7,109 nucleotides of DNA from the NCBI GenBank assembly GCA_030830595.1, contig JAURMS010000362.1, positions 1-7,109 on the forward strand, written 5' to 3'. The translations under genes were made by a program, and so were the position numbers. Under the pieces are notes generated by a model. It had not been told where the DNA came from, did no database searches, and was given only the letters and a program-made list of their open reading frames with translations. This document shows positions 1 to 5,951 of the stretch, one piece after another; the first letter of the stretch is position 1, and each line of letters starts with the position of its first letter. This stretch comes from Gammaproteobacteria bacterium. Its GTDB lineage: Bacteria; Pseudomonadota; Gammaproteobacteria; Steroidobacterales; Steroidobacteraceae.

Positions 1-135
1 CCTTACCTTGATAAGAGCGCCTACATGAATGCGTGCCTTGAGACCTGCCAGACCGACACGCTTCCGCCGGAGGAGGCGTTTTTCGACCGTATTTGTTCCG
101 CTTCTCAGATGATTCACTCAAACCAAGGAGATTGA
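1..135 (+). CDS. 3' end of an unrecognised gene (partial)
   Basis: Frame 1 is open from the first base to TGA at 133-135 and gives a 44-residue C-terminus. The tail is hydrophilic and contains three cysteines, a C-x3-C pair (residues 12 and 16) and one at residue 32. No family is recognisable from so short a piece. Composition is about 52% G+C with many A/T-ending codons, unlike the strongly G/C-ending codons downstream, so this gene probably has a different history from the operons. An AAGGAG-like string just before its stop has no start codon at a suitable distance and is taken as coding sequence. That the frame is coding is likely but not proven. Confidence 0.45.
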   Translation, partial: PYLDKSAYMNACLETCQTDTLPPEEAFFDRICSASQMIHSNQGD

Positions 136-173
136 GCCGGGCGCATCTCTAGCCCTTAAACTGACAACCGGTG

Positions 174-201
174 TTGCAATCCTTACAGTGGCTGTTATAC
201 T
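174..201 (+). promoter_or_regulatory. Sigma-70-type promoter of the merR-like/vWA unit
   Basis: A -35 box TTGCAA (174-179) and a -10 box TATACT (196-201) are separated by 16 bp. Transcription would start near 207-209, leaving a leader of only about 25 nt before the ATG at 234. This is the only good promoter-like match in the gap between 135 and the first gene. Confidence 0.6.
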
Positions 202-212
202 AGCAGCCACTG
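186..212 (+). promoter_or_regulatory. Perfect inverted repeat over the -10 box (probable operator)
   Basis: CAGTGGCTG (186-194) and CAGCCACTG (204-212) are exact reverse complements separated by 9 bp (TTATACTAG), and the -10 box lies inside the spacer. A 9+9 bp dyad centred on the -10 region, directly upstream of a gene for a MerR-like DNA-binding protein, suggests autoregulation. A dimer bound here would cover the start site and so most likely repress. Classical MerR operators instead sit between -35 and -10 with a 19-20 bp spacer, so the usual twist-activation mechanism does not fit. An RNA hairpin role is unlikely because the repeat lies mostly upstream of the predicted start. Confidence 0.6.
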
Positions 213-233
213 ACATTGACACAAGCGATTGCA

Positions 234-929
234 ATGACTTTCCTCCTGGCCCCCCTCCCCGATGACATCCTCGACTGGCGCGGCAGTGCGGCCGAGCTGG
301 CCGAACAGGTCAACCAGCTCCTGCCCCAGCTGGGGGTGCAGGAAGAGGTCGGCACGGTCAACGAGCGGCTGGTCCGCTACTACGTCACCAAGAAGGTCCT
401 GACCCCGCCCGACCGCGAAGGTCGCGAAGCTCTCTTCGGATACCGCCAGGTGGTCGAACTGCTGGTCACCCGCTACCTCATGAAGGACGGCTGGCCACTG
501 GAGAAGATTGCCGCCATGGTGCAGAGCTCGGACCTCGACTCGCTGGTCGCGCCCTCCACCACCGGGGCGGGTTCATCACGCGCGCCCACCCGCGCCGAAC
601 AGACCATCGCGCAATTCAGGAAGGGCGGCCGACCTGCGCGTCCGGCCTCGCCGCCCATGGCCTACATGATGGCACCTCCCGACATCCACAAAGCCGCCCA
701 GCTGACGCGCCGCAAGTCGGCGCTCAGCAGCAGCCTGAAGTTCCTGGGCAACCCGCAGGGGCGTCCGCAGCGCCAGCGCTCCGTGCGCATCGACCTTACG
801 CCCTGGTGCCAGGTGCACATCGACGAGAACCAGCTGAACCAGCTCACCGACGAAGCCGCCGAGGCGCTGGGTACGGCATTGACCCACACGCTCCAGGAAG
901 AGCGCATCAAAACAGGAGACAAGTCATGA
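234..929 (+). CDS. MerR-like helix-turn-helix regulator
   Basis: A 231-aa protein, probably a DNA-binding transcription regulator. From the ATG at 234, residues about 42-92 match the MerR helix-turn-helix and wing pattern: VNERLVRYYVTKKVLTPP, then a Y-x-Q-V-V-E-L-L helix and KDGWPLEKIAAMV. The N-terminal ~40 residues are an extension not typical of MerR. The middle (about 100-170) is Pro/Ala/Arg-rich and probably a linker. The last ~45 residues (IDLTPWCQVHID onward) look like a small folded module of unknown role. No conserved metal-binding cysteine cluster of the metal-sensing MerR proteins is visible. A TTG at 216 in the same frame would add six residues, and neither start has a clear Shine-Dalgarno; ATG is preferred. 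It overlaps the vWA gene by ATGA, so the two are probably translated together. The dyad at 186-212 suggests self-regulation. Confidence 0.75.
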   Translation: MTFLLAPLPDDILDWRGSAAELAEQVNQLLPQLGVQEEVGTVNERLVRYYVTKKVLTPPDREGREALFGYRQVVELLVTRYLMKDGWPLEKIAAMVQSSDLDSLVAPSTTGAGSSRAPTRAEQTIAQFRKGGRPARPASPPMAYMMAPPDIHKAAQLTRRKSALSSSLKFLGNPQGRPQRQRSVRIDLTPWCQVHIDENQLNQLTDEAAEALGTALTHTLQEERIKTGDKS

Positions 930-2257
930 CCACCCCCACCCTCTGCATCACGCCCCGCCGCAACGCCCTGCTGGCCGATCACGACAACACGCTGGAGGTG
1001 CTGGTGCGCGTGCAGGCGCCCGACGCACCGGCCACCCAGGCCCCCGCCCGCCAGCCGCTGAACATCGCCCTGGTCATCGACCGCTCGGGCTCTATGAGCG
1101 GTCGCCCGCTGCACGAAGCCGTCCGCTGCGCCAACTTCGTGATCGACAGCCTGACACCCGACGACCAGGCCTCGCTCGTGGTTTACGACGACAGCGTCCA
1201 CACGCTGGTGCCGACGACCCCCGTGACGGACCGCGACCGGTTCCGTCGCGCCCTGGGCACCGTACACAGCGGCGGCAGCACCGACCTGCACGGCGGCTGG
1301 CTGCGCGGCGCCGAAACGCTCGCACCCCTCGCCGAGTCCAAGGCCCTCTCGCGGGTGATCCTGCTCTCCGACGGCTGCGCCAACCATGGCCTGACCGACC
1401 TGGCGGAGATCACCGCGCAGAGCAAGGCCCTGGCCGAGGCGGGCGTGAGCACCTCCACCTATGGACTGGGCGACGGCTTCAACGAGGAGTTGATGGTGGC
1501 CATGGCGCGAGCGAGCCAGGGCAACAACTACTACGGGCAGACGGCCGACGACCTGATGGATCCCTTCCGCGAGGAGTTCGCGCTGCTCAACGCCCTGTAT
1601 GCGCGCAAGTTGGCGCTTGAACTAAAGGCCGCGGACGGTGTGGAACTGGAAGTACTGAACGACTACGACTTGCTGGAGCCGGGCCGCTGGCGCCTGCCGG
1701 ACCTGGCCTATGGCGCCGAGGCCTGGGCGCTGGTGAGGCTGACCCTGACCCAGGACAAGGTTGCAGCCCTCGGCGGCACCAGGCCCGGTACCCTCCTGAC
1801 CGCGAGCGTTCGCTACGAGGATCGCGGCGGCGAACCGCGGGCGATCAAGCCCCGCAAGCTGGCGCTGACTGCATTGCCCGCCGCGGCCTTCGCAGCAGTC
1901 GCCGAGGACGAACTGGTCAAGCGCCGGGCGGATGAGTTGATCGCTGCCGGCATCCAGAAGAAGGCGCGTCGGGCCGCCATGGCCGGCGACTGGCGACACG
2001 TGGACCAGTACATCGAACGGCTGCGCGGCCTCGGCAAGGACAATGCCTGGATCGAGGCGGTCACGGCAGAGTTGCGCCAGCTGGCTGAGCAGCGCGACCA
2101 GATGCGCTTTGCCAAGGAAAGCATGTACTCCTCGAGCCGGATGTCACGGCGACTGGCCAGTCGGTTCGAGATGAACGAGCTGACGGAGGAGCAGGTACCC
2201 GACTACGTCCGCCGCAAAATGGCGCAGGGCAAACGGGATCCAAAAGACCTGCGCTGA
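926..2257 (+). CDS. vWA (von Willebrand factor A) domain protein
   Basis: A 443-aa protein with a vWA domain at about residues 45-220, preceded by a short beta-rich segment. The metal-ion-dependent adhesion site is complete: DRSGS at 52-56, a Thr in the GGSTD motif near 119, and Asp149 in LLSDG. This type resembles the YfbK/COG2304-like cytoplasmic vWA proteins. A second beta-rich domain follows (about 225-320), then a charged helical C-terminus (about 325-443). No signal peptide or membrane helix is visible, so it is probably cytosolic. Start: ATG 926 has AGGAG at 914-918 and overlaps the upstream stop as ATGA. The frame stays open further upstream but only inside the regulator gene. vWA proteins commonly partner with MoxR AAA+ ATPases as substrate adaptors, and one is encoded downstream, so a joint role is inferred. 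The exact substrate cannot be read from the sequence. Confidence 0.88.
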   Translation: MTTPTLCITPRRNALLADHDNTLEVLVRVQAPDAPATQAPARQPLNIALVIDRSGSMSGRPLHEAVRCANFVIDSLTPDDQASLVVYDDSVHTLVPTTPVTDRDRFRRALGTVHSGGSTDLHGGWLRGAETLAPLAESKALSRVILLSDGCANHGLTDLAEITAQSKALAEAGVSTSTYGLGDGFNEELMVAMARASQGNNYYGQTADDLMDPFREEFALLNALYARKLALELKAADGVELEVLNDYDLLEPGRWRLPDLAYGAEAWALVRLTLTQDKVAALGGTRPGTLLTASVRYEDRGGEPRAIKPRKLALTALPAAAFAAVAEDELVKRRADELIAAGIQKKARRAAMAGDWRHVDQYIERLRGLGKDNAWIEAVTAELRQLAEQRDQMRFAKESMYSSSRMSRRLASRFEMNELTEEQVPDYVRRKMAQGKRDPKDLR

Positions 2258-2280
2258 GGCAGGGCGGCAGCGGGACTTTT
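2248..2280 (+). terminator. Weak candidate terminator after the vWA gene
   Basis: Two alternative 5-bp GC stems overlap the stop codon, CCTGC/GCAGG (2248-2252 with 2259-2263) and CGCTG/CAGCG (2252-2256 with 2268-2272). They are followed by TTTT at 2277-2280 after a short spacer. Stem and U-run are both poor, so readthrough into the next unit is quite possible. Confidence 0.25.
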
Positions 2281-2345
2281 CTTGTGAGGATGCCAGGGCT
2301 ACCGCCGCACCGTGATCCAGTTGCAGCCCGGTCGAGAACCAGTCA

Positions 2346-2374
2346 TTGATGAACAGCTATGAAAGTCATATAAT
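2346..2374 (+). promoter_or_regulatory. Strong sigma-70-type promoter of the riboswitch/moxR-like operon
   Basis: A -35 box TTGATG (2346-2351), exactly 17 bp, and a consensus -10 box TATAAT (2369-2374). The predicted start falls at about 2380-2382, which is the 5' edge of the P1 stem of the first RNA aptamer. That agreement supports both calls. ATGAA occurs three times around the boxes (2349, 2359, 2373) and AGTCAT twice (2341, 2364). No convincing dyad is seen, and the inverted repeat of the first promoter is not present here. Confidence 0.8.
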
Positions 2375-2379
2375 GAAAG

Positions 2380-2475
2380 CGCATCAAGACGGGAGACGGC
2401 TCCCCCCAACCTGCCCACCCGGGCAAGGTGGTTCCCCGACAGGGGGATGCGGCCGGAACAGGTAACGAAACGGGT
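2380..2475 (+). promoter_or_regulatory. SAM-I-clan riboswitch aptamer, copy 1 (SAM-I/IV-like)
   Basis: This stretch folds as a four-way junction. P1 is CGCATC 2380-2385 with GATGCG 2446-2451. P2 is GGGAG/CTCCC (2391-2395/2400-2404). P3 is 2407-2416 with 2421-2430, and P4 is CCCC/GGGG (2434-2437/2442-2445). J1/2 reads AAGA after the P1 strand, as in SAM-I RNAs (AUCAAGA). P3 carries C-AACC opposite GGUG (2407-2411 and 2427-2430), which matches the SAM-binding internal loop of SAM-I. The P3 loop ACCC (2417-2420) can pair with GGGT at 2472-2475, a SAM-IV-like pseudoknot. P2 is too short for the SAM-I kink-turn and P2-loop pseudoknot. The ligand SAM is inferred from these motifs and from a metK homologue in the operon. 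No terminator or ribosome-binding-site switch is visible for this copy alone. Confidence 0.75.
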
Positions 2476-2502
2476 ACTTAACGAGTTACAACAACGCGAC
2501 TG

Positions 2503-2609
2503 TGCATGAGGAGCGAGGCATTTGCCTCCGCCAACCTGCCCCGCCCGGGCAAGGTGGTTCCGCGATGAGCGGCATGCGGCCGGGAAGGCAACCCAACGGG
2601 CCCTTCCCG
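2503..2609 (+). promoter_or_regulatory. SAM-I-clan riboswitch aptamer, copy 2 (SAM-I/IV-like)
   Basis: A second copy lies about 123-125 nt after the first and has the same architecture. P1 is TGCATG 2503-2508 with CATGCG 2573-2578. P2 is GAGGC/GCCTC (2515-2519/2524-2528). P3 is 2532-2541 with 2547-2556, and P4 is CCGC/GCGG (2560-2563/2569-2572). The pocket bases C-AACC (2532-2536) and GGUG (2553-2556) are unchanged. Most other differences from copy 1 keep pairing: C-G becomes G-C in P1, C-G becomes G-C in P4, P2 is largely rewritten, and the P3-loop pseudoknot changes from ACCC/GGGT to GCCC/GGGC (2543-2546 with 2598-2601). A downstream P5 stem (2581-2588 with 2602-2609, 8 bp) encloses the pseudoknot strand. 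J1/2 is AGGAGC rather than AAGAC, which is explained by its second role in the switch at 2507-2649. Confidence 0.78.
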
Positions 2610-2649
2610 AGCAACATCTGCCATCGCTCCTCAGCCTTCGCTGCAGGAG
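2507..2649 (+). promoter_or_regulatory. Translational expression platform of riboswitch copy 2
   Basis: Two exclusive structures share one strand. In the OFF form CTCCT (2627-2631) pairs with the Shine-Dalgarno AGGAG (2645-2649), and CAGC (2632-2635) pairs with GCTG (2640-2643) around a CTTC loop. This gives a 9-bp hairpin with one bulged C (2644). In the ON form TGAGGAGCGA (2507-2516) pairs perfectly over 10 bp with TCGCTCCTCA (2624-2633), freeing the Shine-Dalgarno. The ON strand is the end of P1, all of J1/2 and the start of P2 of aptamer 2, so it is blocked when ligand stabilises the aptamer. The pairings are read from the sequence; the direction (SAM = OFF) is inferred. Confidence 0.75.
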
Positions 2650-2655
2650 ACCGCC

Positions 2656-4101
2656 ATGGCACGACGCAAGAAACCTTCCCAGCCACCCGCCGAGGCGCCC
2701 TGCGCCCCACCGCCTGACGGCATCCTCGCCAGGCTGGGGCTGTACGGACTTGGCTCGCTCGAGCCGGTAATCCTCGCCGCCCTCGCCACCGAGGAGCCGT
2801 TGCTGCTTATCGGCGCCCACGGCACCGGCAAGACCCTGCTGCTGACCCGGGTGGCCGAGGCACTGGGTTTGTCGTTCCGTCATTACAATGCCTCGCTGCT
2901 GAACTTTGACGACCTGGTCGGGTTTCCGCTGCCCGGCAAGGACGGCACGCTCGAGTACGTGCGCACCCCGGCCGCCATCTGGGGCGCGGGCGCGGTGATC
3001 TTTGACGAGATCAGCCGCTGCCGACCGGATATACAGAACAAGCTCTTCCCGGTGATCCACGAGCGGCGCGTGCAGGGCCTGCCGCTGACCGGACTGCGCT
3101 ATCGCTGGGCGGCGATGAACCCGCCGGCCACAGAGGACCAGGACTCGCCCTACGTAGGCAGCGAGCCGCTGGATCCGGCGCTGGCCGACCGCTTCGCCTT
3201 TGTCGTGCAGATGCCCGCCTGGTCCAGCCTGTCGGAGGCCGAGCAGCTGCGCATCATCGATTCACAGCATGGCCCGGTCGCAGCCGGGATTGCGGCTGAC
3301 CTGTGCACTCGGCTCGAGCGGCTGCGTCAGCTGGTGCCGACGGTTCGCAATGCGCTGGATGCTGCCCTGCCTCGCTACGTGCAGACGCTGGTGGCCCTGC
3401 TGGCCCAGACCGACCTGCACCTGAGCCCTCGCCGCGCGGCCACGCTATGCCGCACGCTTCCGGCTGTTCACGCCGCCGCCCTGGCCGAACGGCCGGATGC
3501 GCGGGCCGACGACTCCGCATGGCTGGCCCTGCAGGCCAGCCTGCCGCAGCGCGCCGAGGGCAAGGCGATCCCGGAAGCCAAGGTGCTCGCGGCCCACCGT
3601 GAAGCCTGGCGCCTGGCCGGTGTGAAGGCCGACGATCCGCTGCGCGTCCTGCTGATCCAACCGGACCCGCTGGAACGGCTGCGGCTGGCCGGCTGCACCA
3701 CCGGACTCGCCAAGGCTGAACTGTCCGCCGTGGTGGCAGACGCCCTCGCCAGCCTGCAGCCCGGTGCTCGCGCAGCGGCCGCGGTGCACCTCTTCGAGTC
3801 GGAGGCCATCGGCCGACTCAATGCGGCCGTCGCCGAACAGGCCGGCGAACTCTATCGCGATGCCGTGGTACCCGTGGAGTTCTCGGAAGCCATAACCACC
3901 CGCAGCCAGCGCTACGACACCTGGAGCCGTATAAAGGACCTGTTGGCCCGCCTCGATCCCAACGAGCCGCGCGACGTGCTGTGCGCCAATGCCCTGGCCG
4001 CCTCGTTTGCCCGCAAGGAACTGGCCACGTCAGCGGATGCGGCAGCCGCCCTGAACGCCTTCCGGGAGGCCGACCAACGGCTGCGAAGGCAGGCTGCATG
4101 A
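2656..4101 (+). CDS. MoxR-type AAA+ ATPase
   Basis: A 481-aa AAA+ ATPase of the MoxR group. Visible motifs are Walker A GAHGTGKT (residues 53-60), Walker B VIFDE (114-118), sensor-1 Asn155 in AAMNP, and the arginine-finger region LADRF (176-180). All catalytic residues are present, so it should hydrolyse ATP, probably as a hexameric ring. Residues about 200-310 form the helical lid. The remaining ~170 residues are an Ala/Leu-rich helical extension that makes it longer than a minimal MoxR protein (roughly 300-350 aa). MoxR ATPases typically work with vWA proteins to remodel or insert cofactors into a target, and two vWA proteins are encoded in this window. Start: ATG 2656 with AGGAG at 2645-2649, itself the target of the riboswitch hairpin. 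The stop overlaps the next start as ATGA. The cellular target is unknown. Confidence 0.9.
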   Translation: MARRKKPSQPPAEAPCAPPPDGILARLGLYGLGSLEPVILAALATEEPLLLIGAHGTGKTLLLTRVAEALGLSFRHYNASLLNFDDLVGFPLPGKDGTLEYVRTPAAIWGAGAVIFDEISRCRPDIQNKLFPVIHERRVQGLPLTGLRYRWAAMNPPATEDQDSPYVGSEPLDPALADRFAFVVQMPAWSSLSEAEQLRIIDSQHGPVAAGIAADLCTRLERLRQLVPTVRNALDAALPRYVQTLVALLAQTDLHLSPRRAATLCRTLPAVHAAALAERPDARADDSAWLALQASLPQRAEGKAIPEAKVLAAHREAWRLAGVKADDPLRVLLIQPDPLERLRLAGCTTGLAKAELSAVVADALASLQPGARAAAAVHLFESEAIGRLNAAVAEQAGELYRDAVVPVEFSEAITTRSQRYDTWSRIKDLLARLDPNEPRDVLCANALAASFARKELATSADAAAALNAFREADQRLRRQAA

Positions 4102-4583
4102 TCAGGGACGCCATCCCGCATCACCGTTACGCCCACAACATGTCGGCGCCGCCACGCACCACGGTCTCCTACCAGGGGTTGTTGGCGCTGAAGGAACCGG
4201 GCTACTCGAGTGCGGCCACGTCGGGATCCCGCGTCGGCCTCCGGCTCGCCCTGCCGGCGAAGTTCCCGATACTGCCCGCGCGGATCCTGGGCGCGCTCGG
4301 CCAGCCGCGTGCCCGGGATGCAGCGGCCGCGCTCGAAGCGTTGATCGAGCAGCACTCGACGCAACTGCCCATCCCCGATGGCTGCCTGGTCCTGCCCACC
4401 CGTCAGCCGGCCGAGGAATGCGTGGCCGCGCCGCTCACGACACTCGTCGCCATCACCAAGTCCTCGGAGGTGGTGTGGCTGCGCGGCAAGTTGCCAAGGC
4501 TGGAGCGGCTGAACCGCCTGACCGCCATCACCCTCTGGCTGCCGGTTTCGGCGGCCAGCGAGCTCAAGGAGATCACGCCATGA
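4098..4583 (+). CDS. Uncharacterised protein between the ATPase and metallopeptidase/vWA genes
   Basis: A 161-aa protein that I do not recognise. Its start ATG overlaps the ATPase stop (ATGA) and its own stop overlaps the next start (ATGA), so it is embedded in the operon and probably made in fixed ratio with its neighbours. A second ATG at 4140 would remove 14 residues (MIRDAIPHHRYAHN). The first ~45 residues are polar. Residues about 50-85 look helical, and the C-terminal half alternates hydrophobic strands with a CVAAPLTTLVAI segment and a basic LRGKLPRLERLNRL stretch. There is no signal peptide, membrane helix, metal-binding cluster or nucleotide-binding motif. Strong third-position G/C bias supports coding. 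An accessory or adaptor subunit of the ATPase complex is the natural guess from position only. Confidence 0.72.
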   Translation: MIRDAIPHHRYAHNMSAPPRTTVSYQGLLALKEPGYSSAATSGSRVGLRLALPAKFPILPARILGALGQPRARDAAAALEALIEQHSTQLPIPDGCLVLPTRQPAEECVAAPLTTLVAITKSSEVVWLRGKLPRLERLNRLTAITLWLPVSAASELKEITP

Positions 4584-5950
4584 GATCACTGGATTCCGCA
4601 GCGCTGACCGACCAGGTGCTGGACTGCTTCCCGAGCGGGAGCTACGCGCTCTCGGCACTCCTGCGGCTGATGGACATCGAGGCCAGCACCGAGGTACCCA
4701 CCGCCGCGGTGGAATGCAAGCGCCAGCCGCGCATGCTGATCAACCCGGAGTTCGTGGCCGCGCACGCGCCGACCCCGGAAAAGTTGCTGATGCTGGTGAT
4801 GCACGAACTGCATCACGTGCTGCTCGGCCACACGACGCTGTTTCCGACCCTGACCCCGGTGCAGAACTTCGTGTTCGACTGCGTGATCAACGCGCTGCTG
4901 TGCCGCATGTTTCCGGCCCCGGAATACGTGGCGTTTTTTGGCGACCTTATGGACAGCACGCAGTTTCCCCACTGCCTGCTGGGTCCGCCGGCCGACTGGG
5001 GCCGCGCCACCTGGAGCCTACCGACCGGGATCAAGGCCCTGCCCCAGCGTCAGCGCCGGGCGGTCGGCGATGTCTACCGCGCCCTGTATTCGGACACCGG
5101 CGCCACCTATCTCGAGCTGTACGAGATCCTGCCCCGTTATCTCACGGAGGAGTCGATCCACGGCGTGCCGCTACTGGGCAGCCATCATTCGGGAGGCGCG
5201 TTGAGCGGGCCACTCGAGCGTCGCTCGCCGGTGCTCTTCGACCTGGTCCGCAGCATCGTCGAGGAATGGCCGCAGCCACCGGATCCGATCCGGGGACGAT
5301 CGCTGTCGGACCTGGTCACCGAATCCACGGTTAACCCGCGCACGTCGCCGGGCAGTCGATCGCTCCTGCGCGAACTGATCGGCAAGGTCGCGGACCACGG
5401 CGCAAGCGGACGCATCCGCCGCACGGGCTGGGACACGGTGACGGTCGACGGGCCACTGCCCGCCTTCTCCCGCCGTACCGCGGTCCAGGCCGCTCTTGGG
5501 CTGCGCCCACTCCTGCAACCGAACACCGTGCCCCAGCGCCGGCGTGTCGACCAGGGTCAGCGGGTGCACGTGTATCTGGACGTGTCCGGCAGCATGAATA
5601 ACGTCCGGTCCGCCCTCTATGGCGCGATCCTGGATTCTAAGGAGTGGATCCATCCCAGGGTGCACCTGTTTTCGGGACGGGTCGTGGACGTAACGCTTCG
5701 CGAGATGCGGGCCGGTCGCTGCGTCTCGGATAACAGCACGGCCATCGAATGCGTCGCCCAGCACATCGACGCACACCGCGTGAAGCGCGCGCTGATCGTG
5801 ACCGACGGGTTCGTGGGCACGCCGACCGGCGCTCATCGAGAGGTACTGAAGCGCATCCGACTCGCAGTGGCCTACGTCGGCCACAACTGGAATGCCACGG
5901 ACCTCGCCGAGGTCGCTAATTTTACGCGGCGACTGCCGCAAGGAGTTTGA
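4580..5950 (+). CDS. HExxH metallopeptidase-like protein with C-terminal vWA domain (DUF2201-like)
   Basis: A 456-aa two-domain protein. The N-terminal part has a zinc-peptidase motif HELHH at residues 75-79 followed by G83-H84. FDCVIN (99-104) lies just downstream, where this group usually places a further metal ligand or structural residue. The C-terminal part (about 328-450) is a vWA-like domain with a DVSGS metal site (334-338), Thr387 and Asp409 in VTDG. This order is that of the putative metallopeptidases with DUF2201_N and vWA-like DUF2201 domains, often encoded next to MoxR ATPases. The active-site residues are intact, so proteolysis is plausible but unproven. No signal peptide is visible, so it is likely cytosolic. 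Start: ATG 4580 with AAGGAG at 4566-4571; the frame is open further upstream only inside the previous gene. It is probably the vWA partner or substrate selector of the ATPase. Confidence 0.87.
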   Translation: MRSLDSAALTDQVLDCFPSGSYALSALLRLMDIEASTEVPTAAVECKRQPRMLINPEFVAAHAPTPEKLLMLVMHELHHVLLGHTTLFPTLTPVQNFVFDCVINALLCRMFPAPEYVAFFGDLMDSTQFPHCLLGPPADWGRATWSLPTGIKALPQRQRRAVGDVYRALYSDTGATYLELYEILPRYLTEESIHGVPLLGSHHSGGALSGPLERRSPVLFDLVRSIVEEWPQPPDPIRGRSLSDLVTESTVNPRTSPGSRSLLRELIGKVADHGASGRIRRTGWDTVTVDGPLPAFSRRTAVQAALGLRPLLQPNTVPQRRRVDQGQRVHVYLDVSGSMNNVRSALYGAILDSKEWIHPRVHLFSGRVVDVTLREMRAGRCVSDNSTAIECVAQHIDAHRVKRALIVTDGFVGTPTGAHREVLKRIRLAVAYVGHNWNATDLAEVANFTRRLPQGV

Positions 5951-5951
5951 G

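Noticed and set aside
662..1387. Minus-strand open frame of 241 codons opposite the regulator and vWA genes
   Set aside because: Its sequence is low-complexity (Gly/Ala/Val/His/Arg), it crosses the junction of two well-supported genes, and no start signal or family match is seen.
2341..2377. Repeated AGTCAT and ATGAA words around the second promoter as a possible operator
   Set aside because: Spacing is irregular (10 and 14 bp for ATGAA), there is no dyad, and the words partly coincide with the promoter boxes; too weak to call.
2380..2451. Cloverleaf-like ~72-nt fold that could suggest a tRNA or tRNA-like element
   Set aside because: No 7-bp acceptor stem, 7-nt anticodon loop, TTC loop or CCA position; the SAM-I-clan motifs and a tandem homologue account for the four-way junction.
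2581..2609. 8-bp GC-rich hairpin that could be an intrinsic terminator
   Set aside because: No U-run follows, and its loop holds the pseudoknot strand GGGC that pairs with the P3 loop; it fits better as P5 of aptamer 2.
2502..2717. Plus-strand open frame of 71 codons starting with GTG inside the leader
   Set aside because: It lies over aptamer 2 and runs out of frame into the ATPase start; its peptide reflects RNA stem sequences and there is no good initiation site. The RNA structure explains the sequence better.
2299..3060. Long minus-strand open frame of 253 codons across the leader and the start of the ATPase gene
   Set aside because: A long antisense frame is common opposite GC-rich genes. 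It covers the structured leader and strong plus-strand promoter, and its protein resembles no family.
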